Shown: positions 1 to 12,976 of the stretch, in pieces | Layout: every line of letters begins with the position of its first letter | Numbering within the stretch: the first letter of the stretch is position 1 | Translations under genes and position numbers: made by a program | Assembly (NCBI RefSeq): GCF_964355755.1 | Contig: NC_092676.1 | Span: 19,326,288-19,390,287, forward strand | DNA length: 64,000 bases | From: Antedon mediterranea | Lineage: Eukaryota > Echinodermata > Crinoidea > Comatulida > Antedonidae | Direction of reading: 5' to 3' | Notes under the pieces: model-generated | The model's input: only the letters and a program-made list of their open reading frames with translations | The model's database searches: none | What the model was told of the DNA's origin: nothing

Positions 1-209
1 TGTTATTTGGTTTTCGACATATGTTAAATACGAGAAAATCGTTAAATCGCACGTACGTCACGTTGCGCAATTGTAAACATCATGAAAAGCTTCGCTTGAT
101 GACGTTACATAAATGTCAAAATGTTAACATAGTTAACAAAATGTTATGTTTGCAAGTTTTAGAGAAAAGCGTTACACAAAAATCATACAGAAAGAAAGAA
201 GATTAAGAA
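1..209 (+). repeat. Array unit A0, 3' part only
   Basis: End of a family A unit cut by the window edge. It finishes AAAGAAAGAAGATTAAGAA with no tail hairpin before the next CTAGACATG. Confidence 0.9.
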
Positions 210-1896
210 CTAGACATGTAACTCGTCACTTTGACGAGTTTGGTTATCCGCCGCGCAAGTGGTGCAACATTAACATTAAGGGGATAGGTTGAGGACAAAA
301 GGAAGTGTTCACGTTGGCATTATGACCTGAACTGAAGAATATGATCTGTTGTTATTGCTGAATTTTATTATTTAAATTCATATATAGTATACACAGTATA
401 ATCTGTATCCATATCACATACAGTGTAGAATAGGTGAAATTACGGGACCCGCTATTTATTGCAATTTTTAACATGTTGATGGTTTTAAAATGAAACGCGA
501 AGTTAGCAATTCCGAAAGCAAATTATCTCAGCAACAACGTATTAGCGTGTAGAAGAAATTTGAATACGTTAAATATTGATGCGCGCTCTTTTAAATGTAA
601 TGAATTATGACGAAAAAGATGAAAATACGACCATTTTTATTTAACTGGCCATATGATGACGTCACAACATCCGATTGGCAACATTTTTACATAATTTCAT
701 ATCTACAATCCAATAGCTTCCAGAAAAAGTTTTAATCGTGATTATCACATTTTATTCTTACGAGCTATAACAGATTCAAATTTACTGTAAAGATGAAATT
801 GATGCCACACGTGATTTAAATTTTTAGGCATGATGACGTCAAAAAAATTAAAATATTTTTAACTCATGCGAAAGATAGTTGATTGACCTAGACAATATCA
901 AAATCGGGGTGAAAATGGAAAACGGATAAGTGGAGATGCGCTCTATTCAATGTGATGAGCTATGACGAAAGATACAAAAATACTAAATTTTATATTCGCG
1001 TGGCCATACGATGACGTCACAATGTCCGGTTAGCCATATTAATACCTGATCCGATATCTACAACTCATCTACTTCCAGAATATGTCATCCACAAAAATTT
1101 GACCGTCTAGTTTAGAAATTACGACTGTTTAAAAAAATGCATATTTTAAACGAATTTTTTAACCTTTTCATAAAAAACGCGCGCAAATTGTCCAATTCGA
1201 CGTGCTCGTATGACGTATCTTTAAGTCGAAATTGTTTAAAATTTGGTAAAATTACTAGAAAAGGCTGGAAAAACATAAATCACGCGAAAAAAATACGTTT
1301 TCTATGCTACGTGCGCACCGCACACGTAGAAATGTGCGCACGCGTGGGAATTTTTGACATGCTTAAAACGACATGAAACGCGTAGAAAGTTGATTATAAA
1401 TTAATTTTGCGCATTTTGAAATTTTAAATGTGCGTGCGCGCGTAACTTTGTGTAAAACACGCAATTTTTTTTCAACAGAAATTTAGCGCATGATATAAAT
1501 TAAACTTTTGCAAAGTTTCACTTTAAAATGTTATTTGGTTTTCGACATATGTTAAATACGATAAAATCGTTAAATCGCGCGTACGTCACGTTGCGCAATT
1601 GTAAACATCATGAAAAGCTTCGCTTGACGACGTTACATAAATGTCAAAATGTTAACATAGTTAACAAAATGTTATGTTTGCGAGTTTTAGAGAAAAGCGT
1701 TACACAAAAATCATACAGAAAGAAAGAAGAAGAATAAAAAGTTGATGATGATGATGATGATTTCGTACAATCACAAGAGGTTATCCTGCAACTTCGTTGC
1801 GGATAACCAAAAATAAAAAGATGAGATGATGATTTCGTACAATCACAAGAGGTTATCCTGCAACTTCGTTGCGGATAACCAAAAATAAAAAGATGA
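210..1896 (+). repeat. Array unit A1 (1,687 bp)
   Basis: Complete A unit with two tail hairpins, at 1779-1808 and 1851-1880. Both have arms GGTTATCC / GGATAACC with a single bulged T, and GAT-repeat linkers. Confidence 0.92.
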
Positions 1897-3439
1897 CTAG
1901 ACATGTAACTCGTCACTTTGACGAGTTTGGTTATCCGCCGCGCAAGTGGTGCAACATTAACATTAAGGGGATAGGTTGAGGACAAAAGGAAGTGTTCACG
2001 TTGGCATTATGACCTGAACTGAAGAATATGATATGTTGTTATTGCTGAATTTTATTATTTAAATTCATATATAGTATACACAGTATAATCTGTATCCATA
2101 TCACATACAGTGACATACAGTGTAGAATAGGTGAAATTACGGGACCCGCTATTTATTGCAATTTTTAACATGTTGACAGTTTTAAAATGAAACGCGAAGG
2201 TAGCAATTCCGAAAGGAAATTATCTCAGCAACAACGTATTAGCGTGTAGAAGAAATTTGAATACGTGAAATATTGATGCGCGCTCTTTTAAATGTAATGA
2301 ATTATGACGCAAAAGATGAAAATACGACCTTTTTTATTTAACTGGCCATATGATGACGTCACAACATCCGATTGGCAAAATTTTTACATAATATCGTATC
2401 TACAATCCAATAGCTTCCAGAAAAAGTTTTAATCGTGATTATCACATTTTATTCTTACGAGCTATAACAGATTAAAATTTACTGTAAAGATGAAATTGAT
2501 GCCACACGTGATTTAAATTTTTAGGCATGATGACGTCAAAAAAATTAAAATATTTTTAACTCATGCGAAAGATAGTTGATTGACCTAGACAATATCAAAA
2601 TCGGGGTGAAAATGGAAAACGAATAAGTGGAGATGCGCTCTATTCAATGTGATGAGCTATGACGAAAGATACAAAAATCCTAAATTTTATATTCGCGTGG
2701 CCATACGATGACGTCACAATGTCCGGTTAGCCATATTAATACCTGATCCGATATCTACAACTCATCTACTTCCAGAATATGTCATCCACAAAAAGTTGAC
2801 CGTCTAGTTTAGAAATTACGACTGTTTCAAAAAAGGCATATTTTAAACGAATTTCTTAACCTTTTCATAAAAAACGCGCGCAAATTGTCCAATTCGACGT
2901 GCTCGTATGACGTATCTTTAAGTCGAAATTGTTTAAAATTTGGTAAAATTACTAGAAAAGGCTGGAAAAACATAAATCACGCGAAAAAAATACGTTTACA
3001 ATGCTACGTGCGCACCGCACACGTAAAAATGTGCGCACGCGTGGTAATTTTTTACATGCTTAAAACGAGATGAAACGCGTAGAAAGTTGATTATAAATTA
3101 TTTTTGCGCATTTTGAAATTTTAAATGCGCGTGCGCGCGTAACTTTGTGTAAAACACGCAATTTTTTTTCAACAGAAATTTAGCGCATGATATAAATTAA
3201 ACTTTTGCAAAGTTTCACTTTAAAATGTTATTTGGTTTTCGACATATGTTAAATACGAGAAAATCGTTAAATCGCGCGTACGTCACGTTGCGCAATTGTA
3301 AACATCATGAAAAGCTTCGCTTGACGACGTTACATAAATGTCAAAATGTTAACATAGTTAACAAAATGTTATGTTTGCAAGTTTTAGAGAAAAGCGTTAC
3401 ACAAAAATCATACAGAAAGAAAGAAGATTAAGAAAAAGA
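1897..3439 (+). repeat. Array unit A2 (1,543 bp)
   Basis: Complete A unit without a tail hairpin. It carries a small duplication (ACATACAGTG twice) near 2101-2121. Confidence 0.92.
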
Positions 3440-5109
3440 CTAGACATGTAACTCGTCACTTTGACGAGTTTGGTTATCCGCCGCGCAAGTGGTGCAACAT
3501 TAACATTAAGGGGATAGGTTGAGGACAAAAGGAAGTGTTCACGTTGGCATTATGACCTGAACTGAAGAATATGATATGTTGTTATTGCTGAATTTTATTA
3601 TTTAAATTAATATATAGTATACACCGTATAATCTGTATCCATATCACATACAGTGACATACATAGAATAGGTGAAATTACGGGACCCGCTATTTATTGCA
3701 ATTTTTAACATGTTGACGGTTTTAAAATGAAACGCGAAGGTAGCAATTCCGAAAGGAAATTATCTCAGCAACAACGTATTAGCGTGTAGAAGAAATTTGA
3801 ATACGTGAAATATTGATGCGCGCTCGTTTAAATGTAATGAATTATGACGCAAAAGATGAAAATACGACCTTTTTTATTTAACTGGCCATATGATGACGTC
3901 ACAACATCCGATTGGCAACATTTTTACATAATTTCGTATCTACAATCCAATAGCTTCCAGAAAAAGTTTTAATCGTGATTATCACATTTTATTCTTACGA
4001 GCTATAACAGATTAAAATTTACTGTAAAGATGAAATTGATGCCACACGTGATTTAAATTTTTAGGCATGATGACGTCAAAAAAATAAAAATATTTTTAAC
4101 TCATGCGAAAGATAGTTGATTGACCTAGACAATATCAAAATCGGGGTGAAAATGGAAAACGAATAAGTGGAGATGCGCTCTATTCAATGTGATGAGCTAT
4201 AACGAAAGATACAAAAATCATAAATTTTATATTCGCATGGCCATACGATGACGTCACAATGTCCGGTTAGCCATCTTAATACCTGATCCGATATCTACAA
4301 CTCATCTACTTCCAGAATATGTCATCCACAAAAAGTTGACCGTCTAGTTTAGAAATTACGACTGTTTAAAAAAATGCATATTTTAAACGAATTTTTTAAC
4401 CTTTTCATAAAAAACGCGCGCAAATTGTCCAATTCGACGTGCTCGTATGACGTATCTTTAAGTCGAAATTGTTAAAAATTTGGTAAAATTACTAGAAAAG
4501 GCTGGAAAAACATAAATCACGCAAAAAAAATACGTTTTCAATGCTACGTGCGCACCGCACACGTAAAAATGTGCGCACGCGTGGGAATTTTTGACATGCA
4601 TAAAACGACATGCAACGCGTAGAAAGTTGATTATACATTAATTTTGCGCATTTTGAAATTTTAAATGCGCGTGCGCGCGTAACTTTGTGTAAAACACGCA
4701 ATTTTTTTTCAACAGAAAGTTAGCGCATGATATAAATTAAACTTTTGCAAAGTTTCACTTTAAAATGTTGTTTGGTTTTCGACATATGTTAAATACGGGA
4801 AAATCGTTAAATCGCGCGTACGTCACGTTGCGCAATTGTAAACATCATGAAAAGCTTCGCTTGACGACGTTATATAAATGTCAAAATGTTAACATAGTTA
4901 ACAAAATGTTATGTTTGCAAGTTTTAGAGAAAAGCGTTACACAAAAATCATACAGAAAGAAAGAAGATTAAGAAAAAGATGATGATGATGATTTCGTACA
5001 ATCACAAGAGGTTATCCTGCAACTTCGTTGCGGATAACCAATGATGATGATGATGATGATTTCGTACAATCACAAGAGGTTATCCTGCAACTTCGTTGCG
5101 GATAACCAA
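3440..5109 (+). repeat. Array unit A3 (1,670 bp)
   Basis: Complete A unit with two tail hairpins, 5010-5039 and 5078-5107, each preceded by a GAT repeat and TTCGTACAATCACAAGA. Confidence 0.92.
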
Positions 5110-6671
5110 CTAGACATGTAACTCGTCACTTTGACGAGTTTGGTTATCCGCCGCGCAAGTGGTGCAACATTAACATTAAGGGGATAGGTTGAGGACAAAA
5201 GGAAGTGTTCACGTTGGCATTATGAACTGAACTGAAGAATATGATCTGTTGTTATTGCTGAATTTTATTATTTAAATTCATATATAGTATACACAGTATA
5301 ATCTGTATCCATATCACATACAGTGTAGAATAGGTGAAATTACGGGACCCGCTATTTATTACAATTTTTAACATGTTGACGGTTTTAAAATGAAACGCGA
5401 AGTTAGCAATTCCGAAAGGAAATTATCTCAGCAACAACGTATTAGCGTGTAGAAGAAATTTGAATACCTGAAATATTGATGCGCGCTCTTTTAAATGTAA
5501 TGAATTATGACGCAAAAGATGAAAATACGACCTTTTTTATTTAACTGGCCATATGATGACGTCACAACATCCGATTGGCAACATTTTTACATAATTTCGT
5601 ATCTACAATCCAATAGCTTCCAGAAAAAGTTTTAATCGTGATTATCAAGTTTTATTCTTACGAGCTATAACAGATTAAAATTTACTGTAAAGATGAAATT
5701 GATGCCACACGTGATTAAAATTTTTAGGCATGATGACGTCAAAAAAATTAAAATATTTTTAACTCATGCGAAAGATACTTGATTGACCTAGACAAAATCA
5801 AAATCGGGGTGAAAATGGAAAACGGATAAGTGGAGATGCGCTCTATTCAATGTGATGAGCTATGACGAAAGATACAAAAATCCTGAATTTTATATTCACG
5901 TGGCCATACGATGACGTCACAATGTCTGGTTAGCCATATTAATACCTGATCCGATATCTACAACTCATCTACTTCCAGAATATGCCATCCACAAAAAGTT
6001 GACCGTCTAGTTTAGAAATTACGACTGTTTAAAAAAAGGCATATTTTAAACGAATTTTTTAACCTTTTCATAAAAAACGCGCGCAAATTGTCCAATTCGA
6101 CGTGCTCGTATGACGTATCTTTAAGTCGAAATTGTTTAAAATTTGGTAAAATTACTAGAAAAGGCTGGAAAAATATAAATCACGTGAAAAAAGTACGTTT
6201 TCAATACTACGTGCGCACCGCACACGTAAAAATGTGCGCACGCGTGGGAATTTTTGACATGCTTAAAACGACATGAAACGCGTAGAAAGTTGATTATAAA
6301 TTAATTTTGCGCATTTTGAAATTTTAAATGCGCGTGCGCGCGTAACTTTGTGTAAAACACGCAAAAAAAAAAACAGAAAGTTAGCGCATGATATAAATTA
6401 AACTTTTGCAAAGTTTCAAGTTGAAATGTTATTTGGTTGTCGAGCTATGTTAAATACGACAAAATCGTTAAATCGCGCCTAAGTCACGTTGCGCAATTGT
6501 AAACGTCATGAAAAGCTTCGCTTGACGACGTTACGTAAATGTCAATATGTTAAGATAGTTACCGAAATGTTATGTTTGCGAGTTTTAGAGAAAAGCGTTA
6601 CACAAAAATCATACAGGTTGATTTCGTACAATCACAAGAGGTTATCCTGCAACTTCGTTGCGGATAACCAA
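5110..6671 (+). repeat. Array unit A4 (1,562 bp)
   Basis: A unit with one tail hairpin (6640-6669). Its last 300 bp differ more from the other A units than the rest: there is an all-A run near 6364 and the AAAGAAAGAAGA stretch is missing. That suggests local recombination or an older copy at this end. Confidence 0.9.
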
Positions 6672-8204
6672 CTAGACATGTAACTCGTCACTTTGACGAG
6701 TTAGTTATCCGCACGACAAACGCCACGTGCACGTCATACGTTGGTATATGGCGCACAGAAAAAGATTATGGCATTATGACCTGAACTGAAGAATATGATA
6801 TGTTGTTGGTGCTGAATTCTGTCAATTTTGTGTCATATAGTATATACATGCAAACAGTATAATCTGTATACATGTTACATACAGTGTAGAATAGGTGAAA
6901 TTACGGGACCCGCCATTTATTCAAATTTGTAACATGGCGACGGTATCAAGATGAAACACTAAGATAGCAATTTCGGAAGCAAATTATCTCAGCAACAACA
7001 TATTAACGTGTAGAAGAAATTTGAATACGTTTAATATTGATGCGCGCTCTTTTAAATATAATGAACTATGATGCAAAAGATGAAAATACGACTTTTTTTA
7101 TTTAACTGGCAATATGATGACGTCACAGCATCTGATTGGCAAAATGTTCACATGATTTCATATCTAAAATCCAAGAGCTTCCAGAAAATGTTTTAATCGT
7201 GATTATCACATTTTATTCGTACGAGCTATTACAGATTAAAATTTACTGTAAAGATGAAATTAATGACCCACGTAATTAAAATTTTTAGGCATGATGACGT
7301 CATAAAAATTAAAATATTTTTATCTCATGCGAAAGAAAGTTGATTGACCTAGACAATATTAAAATCTCGGAGAAAAAGAAATACGTATAAGCGTGATGCG
7401 CTCCATTGAATGTGATGAGCAATAACGAAAGACAAAAAAATCCTATATTTTACATTCGTGTGGCCATATGATGACGTCACAACATCCGTGAGGTAAAAAT
7501 TCTGCATGAATTCATATCTACAACATATCTGCTTACATATTAAGTTAAAAAAATTAGGGGTAATCGTTGATCCTGAGAAGCTATAAAACATTCAAAATAG
7601 GCATAATTTTGACAACATTTTGTAACTTTTTCAACTAAAACGCGCGCAAATGGGCTAAATCAACGTGTTCGTATGACGTAATTTTTATTTGAAATGATGT
7701 CAATCTTTTTGAAAATGACTAGGAAAGGCTGAAAAATCACAATTCAAGAGAAAAAAACATGATTTTCATGCTCTATGCGCACCGTGCGCGTAATATTTTT
7801 CGCGCGCGCGGTAATTTTGTACATGCTTAAAATGACATGAAACGCGTAGAAAGCTGATTAGAAATTATTTTTGCGCATTTTGAAATTTTAAATGCGCGTG
7901 CGCGCGTAACTTTGTGTAAAACACGCAATTTTTTTCAAACAGAAAGTTAGCGCATGATATAAATTAAACTTTCACAAAGTGTCAATTAAAAATCACTTTT
8001 AGTTTTTAATCTATGATCAATCATAAAAAATCATAAAATCGCGCGTAAGTCACGTTGCGCAACTCTGACGTAATAAAAGAATAGGAGGTGCACAACTTCA
8101 CGTAAATGCCCACATGTTGTCAAAGTTATAAAATGTTATGTTTACACATTTTAGAGAAACGCTCTACACAAAAATAGCGAGAAAGAAAGAAGAATAATAC
8201 AGAA
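6672..8204 (+). repeat. Array unit A5, variant A' (1,533 bp)
   Basis: Diverged variant. The head hairpin is followed by TTAGTTATCCGCACGAC instead of TTTGGTTATCCGCC. No tail hairpin. Closely matches unit A9 and is clearly different from the A units around it. Confidence 0.9.
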
Positions 8205-9797
8205 CTAGACATGTAACTCGTCACTTTGACGAGTTTGGTTATCCGCCGCGCAAGTGGTGCAACATTAACATTAAGGGGATAGGTTGAGGACAAAAGGAAG
8301 TGTTCACGTTGGCATTATGACCTGAACTGAAGAATATGATATGTTGTTATTGCTGAATTTTATTATTTAAATTCATATATAGTATACACAGTATAATCTG
8401 TATCCATATCACATACAGTGTAGAATAGGTGAAATTACGGGACCCGCTATTTATTGCAATTTTTTAACATGTTGACGGTTTTAAAATGAAACGCGAAGGT
8501 AGCAATTCCGAAAGGAAATTATCTCAGCAACAACGTATTAGCGTGTAGAAGAAATTTGAATACGTGAAATATTGATGCGCGCTCTTTTAAATGTAATGAA
8601 TTATGACGCAAAAGATGAAAATACGACCTTTTTTATTTAACTGGTCATATGATGACGTCACAACATCCGATTGGCAACATTTTTACATAATTTCGTATCT
8701 ACAATCCAATAGCTTCCAGAAAAAGTTTTAATCGTGATTATCACATTTTATTCTTACGAGCTATAACAGATTAAAATTTACTGTAAAGATGAAATTAATG
8801 CCACACGTGATTTAAATTTTTAGGCATGATGACGTCAAAAAAATTAAAATATTTTTAACTCATGCGAAAGACAGTTGATTGACCTAGACAATATCAAAAT
8901 CAGGGTTAAAATGGAAAACGGATAAGTGGAGATGCGCTCTATTCCATGTGATGAGCTATGACGAAAGATACAAAAATCCTAAATTTTATGTTCGCGTGGC
9001 CATACGATGACGTCACAATATCCGGTTAGCCATATTAATATCTGATTCGATATCTAAAACTCATCTACTTCCAGAATATGTCATCCACAAAAATTTGACC
9101 GTCTAGTTTAGAAATTACGACTGTTTAAAAAAAGGCATATTTTAAACGAATTTTTTAACCTTTTCATAAAAAACGCGCGCAAATTGTCCAATTTGACGTG
9201 CTCGTATGATGTATCTTTAAGTCGAAATTGTTTAAAATTTGGTAAAATTACTAGAAAAGGCTGGAAAAACATAAATCACGCGAAAAAAATACGTTTTCAA
9301 TGCTACGTGCGCACCGCACACGTAAAAATGTGCACACGCGTGGGAATTTTGTACATGCATAAAACGACATGAAACGCGTAGAAAGTTGATTAGAAATTAA
9401 TTTTGCGCATTTTGAAATTTTAAATGCGCGTGCGCGCGTAACTTTGTGTAAAACACGCAATTTTTTTTCAACAGACAGTTAGCGCATGATATAAATTAAA
9501 CTTTTGCAAAGTTTCATTTTAAAATGTTATTTGGTTTTCGACATATGTTAAATACGAGAAAATCGTTAAATCGCGCGTACGTCGCGTTGCGCAATTGTAA
9601 ACATCATGAAAAGCTTCGCTTGACGACGTTACGTAAATGTCAAAATGTTAACATAGTTAACAAAATGTTATGTTTGCAAGTTTTAGAGAAAAGCGTTACA
9701 CAAAAATCATACAGAAAGAAAGAAGATGACAAAAAAGATGATGATGATTTCGTACAATCACAAGAGGTTATCCTGCAACTTCGTTGCGGATAACCAA
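8205..9797 (+). repeat. Array unit A6 (1,593 bp)
   Basis: Complete A unit with one tail hairpin at 9766-9795. Confidence 0.92.
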
Positions 9798-11326
9798 CTA
9801 GACATGTAACTCGTCACTTTGACGAGTTTGGTTATCCGCCGCGCAAGTGGTGAAACATTAACATTAAGGGGATAGGTTGAGGACAAAAGGAAGTGTTCAC
9901 GTTGGCATTATGACCTGAACTGAAGAATATGATATGTTGTTATTGCTGAATTTTATTATTTAAATCCATATAATTATAGTATACACAGTATAATCTGTAT
10001 CCATATCACATACAGTGTAGAATAGGTGAAATTACGGGACCCGCTATTTATTGCAATTTTTAACATGTTGACGGTTTTAAAATGAAACGCGAAGGTAGTA
10101 ATTCCGAAAGCAAATTATCTCAGCAACAACGTATTAACGTGTAGAAGAAATTTGAATACGTGAAATATTGATGCGCGCTCTTTTAAATGTAATGAATTAT
10201 GACGCAAAAGATGAAAATACGACCTTTTTTATTTAACTGGCCATATGATGACGTCACAACATCCGATTGGCAACATTTTTACATAATTTCGTATCTACAA
10301 TCCAGTAGCTTCCAGAAAAAGTTTTAATCGTGATTATCACATTTTATTCTTACGAGCTATAACAGATTAAAATTTACTGTAAAGATGAAATTACTGCCAC
10401 ACGTGATTTTAATTTTTAGGCATGATGACGTCAAAAAAATTAAAATATTTTTAACTCATGCGAAAGATAGTTGATTGACCTAGACAATGTCAAAATCGGG
10501 GTGAAAATGGAAAACGGATAAGTGGAGATGCGCTCTATTCAATGTGATGAGCTATGACGAAAGATACAAAAATCCTAAATTTTATATTCGAGTGGCCATA
10601 CGATGACGTCAAAATGTCCGGTTAGCCGTATTAATACCTGATCCGATATCTACAACTCATCTACTTCCAGAATATCCCATCCACAAAAAGTTGACCTTCT
10701 AGTTTAGAAATTACGACTGTTTAAAAAAAGGCATATTTTAAACGAATTTTTTAACATTTTCATAAAAAACGCGCGCAAATTGTCCAATTCGACGTGCTCG
10801 TATGACGTATCTTTAAGTCGAAATTGTTTAAAATTTGGTAAAATTACTAGAAAAAGCTGGAAAAACATAAATCACGCGAAAAAAAATCGTTTTCCATGCT
10901 ACGTGCGCACCGCACACGTAAAAATGTGCGCACGCGTGGGAATTTTTGACATGCTTAAAACGACATGAAACGCGTAGAAAGTTGATTATAAATTAATTTT
11001 GCGCATTTTGAAACTTTAAATGCGCGTGCGCGCGTAACTTTGTGTAAAACACGCAATTTTTTTTCAACAGAAAGTTAGCGCATGATATAAATTAAACTTT
11101 TGCAAAGTTTCACTTTAAAATGTTATTTGGTTTTCGACATATGTTAAATACGAGAAAATCGTTAAATCGCGCGTACGTCACGTTGCGCAATTGTAAACAT
11201 CATGAAAAGCTTCGCTTGACGACGTTACATAAATGTCAAAATGTTAACATAGGTAACAAAATGTTATGTTTGCAAGTTTTAGAGAAAAGCGTTACACAAA
11301 AATCATACAGAAAGAAAGAAGAAAAA
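9798..11326 (+). repeat. Array unit A7 (1,529 bp)
   Basis: Complete A unit without a tail hairpin. Confidence 0.92.
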
Positions 11327-12976
11327 CTAGACATGTAACTCGTCACTTTGACGAGTTTGGTTATCCGCCGCGCAAGTGGTGCAACATTAACATTAAGGGG
11401 ATAGGTTGAGGACAAAAGGAAGTGTTCACGTTGGCATTATGACCTGAACTGAAGAATATGATATGTTGTTATTGCTGAATTTTATTATTTAAATTCATAT
11501 ATAGTATACACAGTATAATCTGTATCCATATCACATACAGTGTAGAATAGGTGAAATTACGGGACCCGCTATTTATTGCAATTTTTAACATGTTGACGGT
11601 TTTAAAATGAAACGCGAAGTTAGCAATTCCGAAAGGAAATTATCTCAGCAACAACGTATTAGCGTGTAGAAGAAATTTGAATACGTGAAATATTGATGCG
11701 CGCTCTTTTAAATGTAATGAATTATGACGCAAAAGATGAAAATACGACCTTTTTTATTTAACTGGCCATATGATGACGTCACAACATCCGATTGGCAAAA
11801 TTTTTACATAATTTCGTATCTACAATCCAATAGCTTCCAGACAAAGTTTTAATTGTGATTATCACATTTTATTCTTACGAGCTATAACAGATTAAAATTT
11901 ACTGTAAAGATGAAATTAATGCCACACGTGATTTAAATTTTTAGGCATGATGACGTCAAAAAAATTAAAATATTTTTAACTCATGCGAAAGATACTTGAT
12001 TGACCTAGACAATATCAAAATCGGGGTGAAAATGGAAAACGAATAAGTGGAGATGCGCTCTATTCAATGTGATGAGCTATGACGAAAGATACAAAAATCC
12101 TAAATTTTATATTCACGTGGCCATACGATGACGTCACAATGTCCGGTTAGCCATATTAATACCTGATCCGATACCTACAACTCATCTACTTCCAGAATAT
12201 GTCATCCACAAAAAGTTGACCGTCTAGTTTAGAAATTACAACTGTTTAAAAAAAGGCATATTTTAAACGAATTTTTTAACCTTTTCATAAAAAACGCGCG
12301 CAAATTGTCCAATTCGACGTGCTCGTATGACGTATCTTTAAGTCGAAATTGTTTAAAATTTGGTAAAATTACTAGAAAAGGCTGGAAAAACATAAATCAC
12401 GCGAAAAAAATACGTTTTCAATGCTACGTGCGCACCGCACACGTAAAAATGTGCGCACGCGTGGGAATTTTTGACATGCTTAAAACGACATGAAACGCGT
12501 AGAAAGTTGATTATAAATTAATTTTGCGCATTTTGAAATTTTAAATGCGCGTGCGCGCGTAACTTTGTGTAAAACACGCAATTTTTTTCAACAGAAAGTT
12601 AGCGCATGATATAAATTAAACTTTTGCAAAGTTTCACTTTAAAATGTTATTTGGTTTTCGACATATGTTAAATACGAGAAAATCGTTAAATCGCGCGTAC
12701 GTCACGTTGCGCAATTGTAAACATCATGAAAAGCTTCGCTTGACGACGTTACATAAATGTCAAAATGTTAACATAGTTAACAAAATGTTATGTTTGCAAG
12801 TTTTAGAGAAAAGCGTTACACAAAAATCATACAGAAAGAAAGAAGATTAAGAAAAAGATGTTGATGATTTCGTACAATCACAAGAGGTTATCCTGCAACT
12901 TCGTTGCGGATAACCAAAAAAATATTGATCCCATACAATAACAAGGAGTTATCCGCCAAGTGCGGATAACTAATAA
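11327..12976 (+). repeat. Array unit A8 (1,650 bp)
   Basis: Complete A unit whose tail holds two different modules in series: an A-type hairpin (12886-12915) and then an A'-type hairpin (12947-12971, arms AGTTATCCGC / GCGGATAACT). The A' module lies directly before an A' unit. Confidence 0.92.
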
